64,000 bases of DNA, from contig CAZIOH010000005.1 of NCBI GenBank assembly GCA_964540815.1, forward strand, positions 58,932 through 122,931, written 5' to 3'. Under the pieces are notes generated by a model that had not been told where the DNA came from, did no database searches, and saw only the letters and a program-made list of their open reading frames with translations. The position numbers and the translations under genes were made by a program. Positions within the stretch are counted from its first letter, which is position 1, and each line of letters begins with the position of its first letter. Below are positions 34,899 through 43,380 of this stretch, one piece after another. Source of the DNA: CAZIOH01 sp964540815. Lineage in GTDB: Bacteria > Myxococcota_A > Polyangia > Fen-1088.

Positions 34899-36122
34899 TC
34901 AGTTGGTGGTCGCGGCTGGAGCAGGGGCGAGGGGCCGGATGACGAGCTTGGTGGCGAGGTCGGGAAAGGCGATGTTGCCGAGGATCACCCCGGGGGCCGG
35001 GGTCACCTCGCCCGCCAGCGCGCTCGCGCCGGCGATCTGAAGAATCCGGTCGCTGGTGATGACCCAGAGCGCGCCGGTCGCGTCGAAGGCCATCCCGCCG
35101 GCGAAGAGGGTGGACGGGGTCGTGGGCAGGTGCACCCGGGCGGCGATGGTCGGTTTGACGGTGCCGGCCAGCGCCCCCGGATTGTCGATGCGCGAGGCGG
35201 TGTATCCCTTCGAGGCTCCCGTCAACCACAAGGCGCCGGCCGGGTCGAACGCCAGGGAGACCAGCGCGTCGCCCGTCGAGACCACCGCGGCAGGCGCCGC
35301 CTGGATCTGGCCCGCGAGCCCCGACACCTGGTCGAAGCGAAGCACGCTCGCGATCGCCGCGAACCAGAGGCTGCCCGCGCGGTCGAAGGCGATGGCGGTT
35401 CCTTGCGTGAAGGCGGCGCGCGACTCCGGGCTCGTTCCGGGGCCGATGGTCAGGGATGGGGCGAGGGTCTGGGGGCCCGAGAGCGTGCCTGGGTTGTCGA
35501 ACCTCACGATGTTGGCGATGGAAAGGTCGACGCCGGAGGAGCACATCACCCAGAGGTTGCCCTCGGCGTCGAACACCAGGCTGTCGGCTCCACGCAGGGC
35601 CGGGCTCGAGACGACCAGATCCGGAACCGGGAGGATGTCGCCGAGGTGGTCGGCAGGGACCCGCAGCAGACGGTCGCCGGCGAGCGGGATGGTCCAGAGG
35701 TTGCCCGCCCCGTCGAAGGCCAGGTCATGAAAGTTCTTGGCGGGATAGCTGAGCTGGGTCAGCCAGCCCGGCCCATCCTGATTGCTGGACTCCGTCTCGG
35801 ATTTCGTGAAGGCGCTGAGCGCTCCACCGGCGTACCAGAGGTAGCCCGGCTCCCGCAGCCGCGAGCTCCCGTCCGTTGCCTGCGCCAGTCCGTCATCGCC
35901 GCCATCGCCCGCGCCTGGTCGGCCAGCGTCCGGGCTGGTCCCCGCATCGTGGGAGGACGGGCCTCCCGGGCCGCTCGAGGGCGAGCGGCCCGGGAGGGCG
36001 TTGTTGCTGGTGTCCGAACAGGCGGCGGTGAGGAGGCCAGCCAGCAGAAGGGCAGAGACGCAGGCACGGTTGCGAGCAGGGTGGCGTCGCGCCTTGCGGC
36101 CAGCCGGGCTTGTCGACGACAT
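34899..36122 (-). CDS. Beta-propeller (NHL/SMP-30-like) lipoprotein
   Basis: A 407-residue lipoprotein (LLTAAC, Cys35). A Ser/Gly/Asp-rich linker is followed by six or so repeats of the type DLAFDGAGNLWTIP, SLVFDAEGNLWVMC, AIAFDRAGSLWFAA, SLAFDPAGALWLTG and GMAFDATGALWVIT, each about 45-55 residues, the pattern of an NHL/SMP-30-type propeller. Such proteins bind ligands or act as lactonases; no catalytic set can be assigned. It is divergent from the regulator at 36303 and convergent with the preceding lipoprotein gene. No strong ribosome-binding site is visible before the ATG at 36122. Confidence 0.83.
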   Translation of the reverse strand: MSSTSPAGRKARRHPARNRACVSALLLAGLLTAACSDTSNNALPGRSPSSGPGGPSSHDAGTSPDAGRPGAGDGGDDGLAQATDGSSRLREPGYLWYAGGALSAFTKSETESSNQDGPGWLTQLSYPAKNFHDLAFDGAGNLWTIPLAGDRLLRVPADHLGDILPVPDLVVSSPALRGADSLVFDAEGNLWVMCSSGVDLSIANIVRFDNPGTLSGPQTLAPSLTIGPGTSPESRAAFTQGTAIAFDRAGSLWFAAIASVLRFDQVSGLAGQIQAAPAAVVSTGDALVSLAFDPAGALWLTGASKGYTASRIDNPGALAGTVKPTIAARVHLPTTPSTLFAGGMAFDATGALWVITSDRILQIAGASALAGEVTPAPGVILGNIAFPDLATKLVIRPLAPAPAATTN

Positions 36123-36215
36123 ATGCAAGGTATTTCTCAGGACGGGGCGACGAGGGCAATCCTGCAACGCTCCAGCAAGCTGTCCGCCCCCCCCACCCGA
36201 AGTCGCGGGGACAGC

Positions 36216-36250
36216 TTGCCGTGGATTCCTTTTGTCTTCTATACTAGACA
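36216..36250 (+). promoter_or_regulatory. Promoter with embedded TGTCT-N8-AGACA operator, upstream of the regulator
   Basis: TTGCCG (36216-36221), 18 bases, TATACT (36240-36245). The inverted repeat TGTCTTCTATACTAGACA (36233-36250) is centred on the -10 box, so binding there would block initiation. The predicted start leaves a leader of about 50 bases to the ATG at 36303. The same palindrome pattern recurs at 58546-58563. Confidence 0.65.
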
Positions 36251-36302
36251 TGAAGGCGGTTGTGTGGAGAATCAGACGTCCCACCAGGAGGGGGATGCAC
36301 CG

Positions 36303-37253
36303 ATGAGTCAGAGTCCGCCGTGGGCAGTTCCTCATCCGCGCCTCGAGACCGTGGACCTTCCGCGCTTGCCTGGCCGAGCGACGGGGGTTGCCCATCCGGC
36401 GACCCCCTTCCCGGCCTGGATGGCCGCTGGCCCGGGGAGACTGCGGGAATTTCTCTTGCCCCCCGACGCCAACCTGCCGACCGACCGCGCCGAGCGGCAC
36501 CTGCCCGGGAAGGTGCTGGTGCTCGTCAGCGATGGCCAGGTGGGCGCGGTGCTGGCCTATTGTCTGGCCGCGTCTGGCTTCGCGGCGCATGCGACCGAGA
36601 GCTGGCTCGACGGGCTGGCCTTCGCGCGCCAGTTCTGTCCGGACGTGGTCCTGCTCGATTCGCGTGCACCCGACTTCCCTTCCACCCAGGTCTGGCGTCG
36701 CCTGCGCGCGGACGAGCGCCCCGGGCTGCGCTCCGCGGTGCTGGCCCTGATCCGGAACGAGGCGGACATCGACCCCAGCATCGGTCTCGACCTCGGGCCG
36801 TGCGACTTCGTGCTCTATCCACTCTCGGTCCGCTCGCTGGTCCTGCGCATCGACGAGATCGTTCGCTCGCGGCAGATCGCTCAGGGAGGGCCGCTGGTCG
36901 TGGCGGGCGGCGCGGCGGCGGTGGGGGCGGTGCAGCGCCGGCGTTACGTCGTGGGCCCGCTCGAGCTCGACGTGGAAGGGTACTCCGTGCTCGTGAACGG
37001 AAAGGCCATCCACATGAGCAACCTGGAGATGCGCCTGCTCGCCTATCTGGTGGAGAATCACGGCAGCGTGCGGACCCGCAAGGACTTGCTCAAGGACGTC
37101 TGGGGTTACAGCACCAGCGTCTCGACCCGTTCACCCGACACCCACGTCAATCGCCTGCGCACCAAGCTCGGACCCGCCGGAGCGCTGGTGGAGACGGTGC
37201 GCGGGGCAGGGTACCGGTTGTCCCCGAACTATCCCGTCAAGATGAAGGATTGA
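36303..37253 (+). CDS. OmpR/PhoB-type regulator with degenerate receiver
   Basis: A 316-residue transcription factor. The receiver-like domain (about residues 68-195) keeps a candidate phosphoacceptor (VVLLDSRAPD) but has VSDGQ where an acidic pair is expected and YPL in place of the conserved KP(F/L), so normal phosphorylation is doubtful. The C-terminal winged helix (about 220-310) is complete: GPLELDVEGYSVLVNGK, LEMRLLAYLVENHG, LLKDVWG, DTHVNRLRTKLG, ETVRGAGYRL. No histidine kinase is adjacent. An AGGAGGGGG site precedes the ATG by about ten bases. Its promoter carries a palindrome found at other promoters here, so autoregulation is possible. Confidence 0.88.
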   Translation: MSQSPPWAVPHPRLETVDLPRLPGRATGVAHPATPFPAWMAAGPGRLREFLLPPDANLPTDRAERHLPGKVLVLVSDGQVGAVLAYCLAASGFAAHATESWLDGLAFARQFCPDVVLLDSRAPDFPSTQVWRRLRADERPGLRSAVLALIRNEADIDPSIGLDLGPCDFVLYPLSVRSLVLRIDEIVRSRQIAQGGPLVVAGGAAAVGAVQRRRYVVGPLELDVEGYSVLVNGKAIHMSNLEMRLLAYLVENHGSVRTRKDLLKDVWGYSTSVSTRSPDTHVNRLRTKLGPAGALVETVRGAGYRLSPNYPVKMKD

Positions 37254-37305
37254 GGACCGCTCGAACAGGCAGCGCCTTTACGAAGGAATGAAGGGAGGAT
37301 CCGTG

Positions 37306-38427
37306 ATGACCGTCGAGATCATAGGGGCGATCGGGGCACAGCAAGGCGGGGGGGAGGGCCGTCCCCCCGTCGGTCCGGTGGTGGACAAGACCTACCTCGC
37401 GACGTTCGCGCTGGCGCACGAGAACGCCGGCTTCGATCAGGTGCTGATCGGATATTTCAGCTCGGCGCCCGACGGGTTGCAGCTCGCGACCTACGTCGGG
37501 ACCCGGACCTCGCGCCTCAAGCTGCTGCTCGCGCACCGACCGGGCTTCGTGGCGCCCACGCTGGCGGCGCGGCAGCTCGCGACCCTCGACCAGCTCACCG
37601 ATGGCCGACTGGCGGTTCACATCATCACCGGTGGGGCCGATCACGAGCAAGCCCGCGACGGTGACTTCCTCGGCAAGGCCGAACGTTACGCTCGAACCGC
37701 CGAGTACATCGAGGTGCTGAAGAAGACCTGGACCAGTCCGGTCCCCTTCGACCACGCCGGCCGCTTCTACCGCGTCGAGGACAGCTTCGCGTCGGTCAAG
37801 CCCGTGCAGCAACCCCACGTGCCCATCTTCTTCGGCGGCTCGTCGGACGAGGCCATCGAGGTCGCGGGCAAGCACGCCGAGGTCTACGCCTTCTGGGGCG
37901 AGACCCTCGAGCAGGCGCGTGAGACCATCACCAAGGTGCGGGCCGCGGCCACCCGCCACGGACGGGCGGGGGCCGTTCGCTTCAGCCTCTCGTTGCGACC
38001 CATCCTGGGGCGGACCGAGGAGGAGGCCTGGGCACGGGCTGCGCGCATCCTGGAGGCGGCACGGGCCGCGGCCGCCGGCAGCGGGGGGAGCGAGCGGCGC
38101 CGCTCCATCTTCAGCAAGAACGGGGCTACCCCCGAGAACGTCGGCTCCCGGCGCTTGATCGAGGCCGCCGCCGGGGGCCGCGTCCGCGACAAGCGGCTGT
38201 GGACCGAGATCGCGGCCCTGACGGGTGGCAGCGGTAACTCGACCGCGCTGGTGGGGACCGCCGAGCAGGTCACCGAGTCGCTGCTCGACTACTGGGATCT
38301 CGGCATCACCACCTTCCTGATTCGAGGCTTCGACCCGCTCGAGGATGCCATCGCGTACGGGCGCGAGCTGATTCCGCTCGTGCGCCAGGAGACGGCCTCA
38401 CGCCACCCCCTGGCCCGCGCCTCCTGA
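37306..38427 (+). CDS. LLM-class flavin-dependent monooxygenase (SsuD-like)
   Basis: A 373-residue bacterial luciferase-like enzyme, cytoplasmic, that uses reduced FMN and O2. FDQVLIGYFSSAPDG, LLAHRPGFVAPTLAARQLATLDQLTDGRLAVHIITG and YIEVLKKTWTS match alkanesulfonate monooxygenase (SsuD)-type members. The ATG at 37306 has GGGAGG seven bases upstream, better than the ATG at 37288. It is convergent with a second flavin monooxygenase of a different branch, suggesting a small sulfonate or xenobiotic sulfur-acquisition locus. No flavin reductase gene is seen nearby. Confidence 0.9.
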   Translation: MTVEIIGAIGAQQGGGEGRPPVGPVVDKTYLATFALAHENAGFDQVLIGYFSSAPDGLQLATYVGTRTSRLKLLLAHRPGFVAPTLAARQLATLDQLTDGRLAVHIITGGADHEQARDGDFLGKAERYARTAEYIEVLKKTWTSPVPFDHAGRFYRVEDSFASVKPVQQPHVPIFFGGSSDEAIEVAGKHAEVYAFWGETLEQARETITKVRAAATRHGRAGAVRFSLSLRPILGRTEEEAWARAARILEAARAAAAGSGGSERRRSIFSKNGATPENVGSRRLIEAAAGGRVRDKRLWTEIAALTGGSGNSTALVGTAEQVTESLLDYWDLGITTFLIRGFDPLEDAIAYGRELIPLVRQETASRHPLARAS

Positions 38428-38432
38428 GGGAG

Positions 38433-39785
38433 TCAGGCGACGCTGCGTCGGTTACGGGCCTCGGTGTAGCGGTTCTCCGGGAGCTCGAGGCCGAGGCTCG
38501 ACCGTAAGGTGGAGCCCTCGTATTCCTGACGAAAGAGCCCGCGCTTCTGCAGGATCGGAATCACGGTCTCGGTGAAGCGCGCGAATTGCCCGGGGAGGGA
38601 CTCGCCGAGGACGAAGCCATCCGACGCCCGCACGGTCAGCCAGTGCTCGAGCTGGTCGGCGACTTGCTCCGGCGTGCCCACGAAGGTGCCCTTCGGCGTC
38701 GCGAAGCGCAGGGCCACCTCGCGCAGGCTGAGCTTCTCGTCCGCCGCCACTCGCGAGATCTTCAGGACGGCGCCCTGCGAGCTGTTCAGGGCCTGCGGGC
38801 CGATATCCGGGAAGGGGGCGTCGAGATCGTACTGGGTGAAGTCGTGGTCGTTGAAGCTGCGGCCGAGCATGCGCAGGGCCGCCTCGGTCGAGACCAGGTT
38901 GGCGCGCTCGCGCCAGAGGGCCTCGGCCTCCGCCTCGGTGCTGCCCACCACGGGCGCCGCGGCGGGGAGAATGAAGAGTGAATCGGGATCGCGGCCGAAG
39001 GCAGCGGCCCGGGCCTTCAGATCCTGGTGGTAGGCCTGAGCCTCGCCGAGGTCGTCCTGTCCGACGAAGATCGCGTCGGCATGCCCGGCGGCGAAGCTCC
39101 GCCCGGCCTCGGAGGAGCCGGCCTGAAACAGCACCGGTTGTCCCTGTGGCGATCGCGCGATGTTGAGGGGGCCCCGAACCTTGAAGAATTCGCCCTCGTG
39201 GTCCAGCCGGTGCAGCCCGTCGGGGCGAAAGAACCGCCCGCTCGCCTTGTCGTGAACCAGGGCGTCGTCCTCCCAGCTGTCCCAGAGCCCGCGCACCACC
39301 TCGACGAACTCGGCAGCCCGGCGGTAACGGTCGTCGTGACCGAGGTGCGTGGTCTGGCTGAAGTTGGCGGCGGTGCCGTCCAGCCAGGAGGTCACGATGT
39401 TCCAGGCGGCCCGTCCGCCGCTGAGGTGATCGAGAGAGGCGAACTGTCGGGCGACGTTGAACGGCTCGGCGTAGCTGGCGGTCACCGTGGCGACGAGGCC
39501 GATGTGCGAGGTCACCGCCGCCAAGGCCGACAGGAGGGTCAGCGGCTCGAACCGGTTCAGGTAGTGGGGGCTCGAGGTCTCCGTGATGAAAAGGCTGTCG
39601 GCGATGAAGATGAAGTCGAGCTTGGCCTTCTCGGCCAGCTCCGCGCGGCGCCGGTAGTACGGGAGGCTGGTGCTTGCGCCGGGCTCGGCGGCCGGATGAC
39701 GCCAGTCGGTCCAGGTCCGGCCAGCCCCCTCGATGATGTGGCCGAGCTTGAGCTGGCGGGGCGTCGCTGACTTCCTTTGGCTCAT
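38433..39785 (-). CDS. NtaA/DmoA-family FMN-dependent monooxygenase
   Basis: A 450-residue luciferase-like monooxygenase of the nitrilotriacetate / dimethylsulfide branch: FIFIADSLFI, LEPLTLLSALAA-type FEPLTLLSALAAVT, ASLDHLSGGRAAWNIVTSW, YRRAAEFVEVVRGLWDSW, SPQGQPVLFQAGSSEAGR and VGTPEQVADQLEHW. The ATG at 39785 has AGGGAG five bases upstream. Substrates in this family include thioethers, sulfones and chelators; the actual one is unknown. Only five bases separate its end from the convergent SsuD-like gene. The MFS exporter upstream may share its promoter region or substrate. Confidence 0.92.
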   Translation of the reverse strand: MSQRKSATPRQLKLGHIIEGAGRTWTDWRHPAAEPGASTSLPYYRRRAELAEKAKLDFIFIADSLFITETSSPHYLNRFEPLTLLSALAAVTSHIGLVATVTASYAEPFNVARQFASLDHLSGGRAAWNIVTSWLDGTAANFSQTTHLGHDDRYRRAAEFVEVVRGLWDSWEDDALVHDKASGRFFRPDGLHRLDHEGEFFKVRGPLNIARSPQGQPVLFQAGSSEAGRSFAAGHADAIFVGQDDLGEAQAYHQDLKARAAAFGRDPDSLFILPAAAPVVGSTEAEAEALWRERANLVSTEAALRMLGRSFNDHDFTQYDLDAPFPDIGPQALNSSQGAVLKISRVAADEKLSLREVALRFATPKGTFVGTPEQVADQLEHWLTVRASDGFVLGESLPGQFARFTETVIPILQKRGLFRQEYEGSTLRSSLGLELPENRYTEARNRRSVA

Positions 39786-39914
39786 GGCAACTCCCTGGTC
39801 CTCACGACCAACCATGGTTATACGAAGGTGCCTGGGCGACAAACGAGATCGGCAACAGCCAGTTATGACAACCCCAAATATGGGGCGCACGCGACCAGCG
39901 CCGACGTGCTCCCG

Positions 39915-41237
39915 CTACTCGGCGCTGGCCGCCTCGATCTCCGCCTCCGGCATCGCCAGGTGATCGGGCGAGGGATCGCGCAAATCTTGTCGTCGATCCT
40001 GCGGATGCTGGGCAAGCGCCGGCTCCGCCACGCGCTCGGCGAGCTCGGTCGCCACCAGGGCCAGCAGCGCCGCCGTGGTGAAGCCGCCCACCAGCGGCAG
40101 GACGGTGCCGTCGTAGGCGCGGCCGAACAGGCTGCCGAGCCCGAGGGCCACCAGCCCCGACACCGAGCCCATCACCGCGGAGGCCACGCCCGCGATGTGC
40201 CCGAGCGGCTCCATGGCGCGGGCGCTGAAGTTGCCGAACAGGATGCCGTTCAGGAAGAAGCACGCCAGCATGAAGGACATGAAGACCAGGAGGGGCGGGT
40301 GGCCATGCAAGACCCAGGTGACGCCGAGGGCGGCCACGCAGACGGCGCCGTCGGCGAGCAAGGCCCGACGCGACAGCCGCCGCATCCCGAAGCGCATGAC
40401 CAGCTTGCCGTTGACGAACGACGCGAGGCCGATGGTGCTCGCCAGCAGGCCGAAGAACACCGGGAACAACCGGCCGAGGCCGTACTGCTCCTGGAAGACC
40501 TGCTGGGACATCGACAGGTAGCCAATGAAGCCACCGAACACGAAGCCGCTCGCCAGCGTGTAGCCAAGGGCGATCCGGTTGCGACAGGTCTCGATGCAGG
40601 CACGGCCGATCGTGCGCAGCGAGAACGGAATGCGGCGCGACGGAGGCAGAGTCTCGGGCTGCCGCAGCGCAATCCACAGGAAGTTCAGGGCCGCCACGCT
40701 CACCAGCCCCACGAAGATGGTTCGCCAGCTGGTGACGGCCACGACCGCCTGACCCACCGATGGGGCGAGCACTGGGACCAGGATGAAGACCATCTGCACG
40801 AACGACATGATCCGGGCCATGCTGGCGCCGCTGTGGGCGTCCCGGACCAGCGCGATGGAGACGATGCGGGGTCCTGCGGCGCCGAACCCCGCGATGAACC
40901 TCCCGATCAGCAACCAGGTGAAGCTCCGGGTGACGGCACAGACGACTCCGCCCAGCACGAAGAAGGCGATCCCCACGTACAGGGCGGGCTTTCGGCCGGT
41001 GCTGTCCGAGGCCGGTCCGTAGAGCAGCTGCCCGATGGACATTCCAGCAAAGAAGACCCCGAGGATGAGCTGTCGATCATTCGCCCTCATGGCCCCGAGC
41101 TCGGTCGCCATGATCCCGAGGGCGGGGAGCATGGTGTCGATGGCCATCGCCACCAGTGAGGTCGTCAGCGCCATGAGCGCGATGAACTCGAGGTCCGAGT
41201 GCTTCCGGGCCGACGAACGCGTCACGAAGCCTAGCAT
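39915..41237 (-). CDS. MFS transporter, Bcr/CflA type
   Basis: A 440-residue inner-membrane drug/proton antiporter with twelve predicted membrane segments. The loop after segment 2 (LLYGPASDSTGRKPALYVG) and IGRFIAGFGAAGPRIVSIALVRD are signatures of the Bcr/CflA group, which exports bicyclomycin, chloramphenicol and other compounds. The ATG at 41237 is the only start that begins near segment 1, although no ribosome-binding site is obvious. It lies in the same direction as the flavin monooxygenase downstream and the dipeptidase upstream, so the three may be co-transcribed. Confidence 0.9.
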   Translation of the reverse strand: MLGFVTRSSARKHSDLEFIALMALTTSLVAMAIDTMLPALGIMATELGAMRANDRQLILGVFFAGMSIGQLLYGPASDSTGRKPALYVGIAFFVLGGVVCAVTRSFTWLLIGRFIAGFGAAGPRIVSIALVRDAHSGASMARIMSFVQMVFILVPVLAPSVGQAVVAVTSWRTIFVGLVSVAALNFLWIALRQPETLPPSRRIPFSLRTIGRACIETCRNRIALGYTLASGFVFGGFIGYLSMSQQVFQEQYGLGRLFPVFFGLLASTIGLASFVNGKLVMRFGMRRLSRRALLADGAVCVAALGVTWVLHGHPPLLVFMSFMLACFFLNGILFGNFSARAMEPLGHIAGVASAVMGSVSGLVALGLGSLFGRAYDGTVLPLVGGFTTAALLALVATELAERVAEPALAQHPQDRRQDLRDPSPDHLAMPEAEIEAASAE

Positions 41238-41250
41238 GGGGTCGCGTGCT

Positions 41251-42546
41251 CTAGCGCGCGGGAGGCCGCGGCGCAAGCCCGGGCTGGCTGGCCACGGCTC
41301 GGCTCTGCGCGTAGTGCTCGGCGGCGCGCAGGACCCGCAGCAGGTTCCCGCTCCAGACCTTCTGGAGATCGTCGCGGCTGAAGCCGTCGCGGAGCAGGCG
41401 CGCGGTGATCTTGGGATAGTCGCGGGCATCTTCGAACCCGACGACCCCGCCGCCACCGTCGAGGTCGGCGCCGATGCCCACGTGTTCGATCCCCGCGACG
41501 GCGATGGCGTGCTTCAGATGGGCAATCGCGTCCTCGAACGTGGCGCGTGGGACCGGCCAGCGGCGGTCGATCTCCCGCCGCCTGGCGGTGAGCGCCTCGC
41601 GATCGGCCAGGGTCGGGTGCGGGTTGCGGTAGGCCTCTCGCACGGGCGCAAGGGCCGCCTCACGCTCGGAAATCTTCGGCCGTTCGATCAGGTACTCCGA
41701 CATGAAGTTGATCTGGATGACCCCTCCCTGCCGGGCCAGGCGACGCAGGCGCTCGTCGTCGATGTTGCGGGGGTGGTTGAAGACCGCCTTGACCCCCGAG
41801 TGCGAAAGCACGATGGGGGTCCGGGAGAGCACGAGGAGCTGATCGAGGACCTGGTCCGAGGCATGGGAGGCGTCGAGCACGATGCCGAGGCGGTTGGCTT
41901 CCTCGACGAACCCGCGTCCCTTCTCGCTGAGGCCCTTCCACCGCGGACCCTGGGGATCGGTCGAGGAGTCGGCGAGCCCGTTGTTCGCGAAGTGGACCAG
42001 CCCCGCGAGCCGGACACCAAGGCCGTAGAACGACGTGAGCAGGCTGAGATCGCCGGCCACGGGGGAGCCGTTCTCGAGGCTGAGGAAGACGATCCGCTTG
42101 TGGCTGGCGGCGATCCGGGCGGCGTCGTCGGCCCGGAGCGCGATCTCGAAGTCGTGCGGATGGGCGGCCACGGTCTCCCGGATGGACACGGCCCTCATGA
42201 GGGCGAAGTCGCGCGCGGCGCGGTCTCCCTCCGGCGTGACGGGGCCCTGGGGGGTGAAGATCGCCCAGAAGCCCCCACCGAGCCCCCCTTCGAGCAGGCG
42301 CGGGAGATCCACCTGGCTGCCATCGCGATCGAGGTCGTGGCGGGCCGCGACGTCCCATCCCAGGACGGCGAAGTTGGCGGGGGTGTCGAGGTGGCTGTCG
42401 AGGGTCAAGAGCTCCTCGTGGAGGGCCCGCGCGGACGCGGGGATCGCCCCCGCCTCCACGGCCGGGACCGGCGCCGAGGCGAAGAGCAGGGTCAACGCGC
42501 AGAGCGCTGGAGTGAGCGGGCCGCGCATTCGCCGGATTCGTGGCAT
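41251..42546 (-). CDS. Membrane dipeptidase (peptidase M19), exported
   Basis: A 431-residue zinc dipeptidase of family M19. A signal peptide (TPALCALTLLFASAPVPA) is followed by LLTLDSHLDTPANF (first metal ligands), FLSLENG (bridging Glu), LVHFANNGLADSS, GIVLDASHASDQV (His), IVLSHSG (His) and HVGIGADLDGGGG (substrate-side Asp). The family cleaves dipeptides, including D-containing ones. The ATG at 42546 puts the signal peptide close to the N terminus; an ATG at 42528 is possible. It ends 13 bases before the MFS start, suggesting co-transcription. Confidence 0.92.
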   Translation of the reverse strand: MPRIRRMRGPLTPALCALTLLFASAPVPAVEAGAIPASARALHEELLTLDSHLDTPANFAVLGWDVAARHDLDRDGSQVDLPRLLEGGLGGGFWAIFTPQGPVTPEGDRAARDFALMRAVSIRETVAAHPHDFEIALRADDAARIAASHKRIVFLSLENGSPVAGDLSLLTSFYGLGVRLAGLVHFANNGLADSSTDPQGPRWKGLSEKGRGFVEEANRLGIVLDASHASDQVLDQLLVLSRTPIVLSHSGVKAVFNHPRNIDDERLRRLARQGGVIQINFMSEYLIERPKISEREAALAPVREAYRNPHPTLADREALTARRREIDRRWPVPRATFEDAIAHLKHAIAVAGIEHVGIGADLDGGGGVVGFEDARDYPKITARLLRDGFSRDDLQKVWSGNLLRVLRAAEHYAQSRAVASQPGLAPRPPAR

Positions 42547-42676
42547 TTGCGGGACGCTAGCACGTAACGTGCCACCGCCTTCCGGTGGAGGTCGGCCGCA
42601 AGCCCTTGCTCGTCCCGAGGCAGTCGGAGGGCGCGCGTGCTCCTGGCGCAACAGCGCTGCGTTCGCGGGAGGAGCA

Positions 42677-43312
42677 CTAGCGTTTCGGTCCGCCTACCGA
42701 TCTCGCCGGCAAGGGCAAGGGCAAGGGATCCAGGGCCAGGAAAGGCTCCGAGGTCAGGAGCTTTCGCAGCAGGTCGCCGAGCTTGCGTCGCTCGGCCGAG
42801 GACAGGGCAGCGAGCAAACGCTCCTGGTTGGCGAGGTGATCGAGCACCGCACGATCGACGGTCTGCTTGCCCTTCGGGGTGAGCGCCACCAGTCGTCCCC
42901 TTCGATCCGCCGGGTCTGAACGGCGCTCGATCAGCCCGGCCGCCTCGAGCCCGTCGAGGCGCTTGGTCATCCCCCCGGAGGACAGGATCACCGACCCGTA
43001 CAGGGCGGTCGGGTTCATCTGGTAGGGGGGACCGGAGCGACGGAGGGCCGCCAGGACCAGGTACTCGCCCCAGCTCAGCCCATGTCGCCCGAAGACCTGG
43101 GCAAAGCTTGCCTCCTGCAGCAGGTTGAGCCGGGTGATCCGCTGCAGCACCTGGGTTGGCGAGGTGTCCAGGTCGGGGCGCTCCTGCCTCCACTCGTCAA
43201 CGATGCGGTCGATCTCGTCCTTGGTCAGGCCCCGAAGCTGACACGGATTCAACGAGCTGGCAAGAGACTTGACACGAAGCTTTCTGAGAAGTATCTTCCT
43301 GGAAAGATACAT
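42677..43312 (-). CDS. MarR-family transcriptional regulator
   Basis: A winged-helix regulator of about 211 residues. DEIDRIVDEWRQERPDLD, LSWGEYLVLAALRRSG, LYGSVILSSGGMTKRLDGLEAAGLIER and DRRGRLVALTPKGK are typical of MarR proteins. Start choice is uncertain: the Met at 43312 is used here, but a promoter and palindrome for the divergent reductase (43269-43310) overlap the first codons, so a TTG at 43252 near the usual family start is an alternative. It probably represses itself and the divergent aldo/keto reductase operon until a small aromatic or oxidant ligand binds; this role is inferred from family and layout. Confidence 0.88.
   Translation of the reverse strand: MYLSRKILLRKLRVKSLASSLNPCQLRGLTKDEIDRIVDEWRQERPDLDTSPTQVLQRITRLNLLQEASFAQVFGRHGLSWGEYLVLAALRRSGPPYQMNPTALYGSVILSSGGMTKRLDGLEAAGLIERRSDPADRRGRLVALTPKGKQTVDRAVLDHLANQERLLAALSSAERRKLGDLLRKLLTSEPFLALDPLPLPLPARSVGGPKR
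43269..43310 (+). promoter_or_regulatory. Strong promoter with palindromic (MarR-type) operator
   Basis: TTGACA (43269-43274), exactly 17 bases, TATCTT (43292-43297): the best sigma-70 promoter in the window. The inverted repeat GTATCTT-CCTGGA-AAGATAC (43291-43310) covers the -10 box and start site, a classical repressor site. The adjacent divergent MarR gene is the obvious candidate binder. Confidence 0.75.
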
Positions 43313-43380
43313 GCTGCCAGCCCGGAGTCCTTCGGCTGGCTCTGGCTGGTCGATTGAAGGAGTGGAAAGGAGCGACTCAC

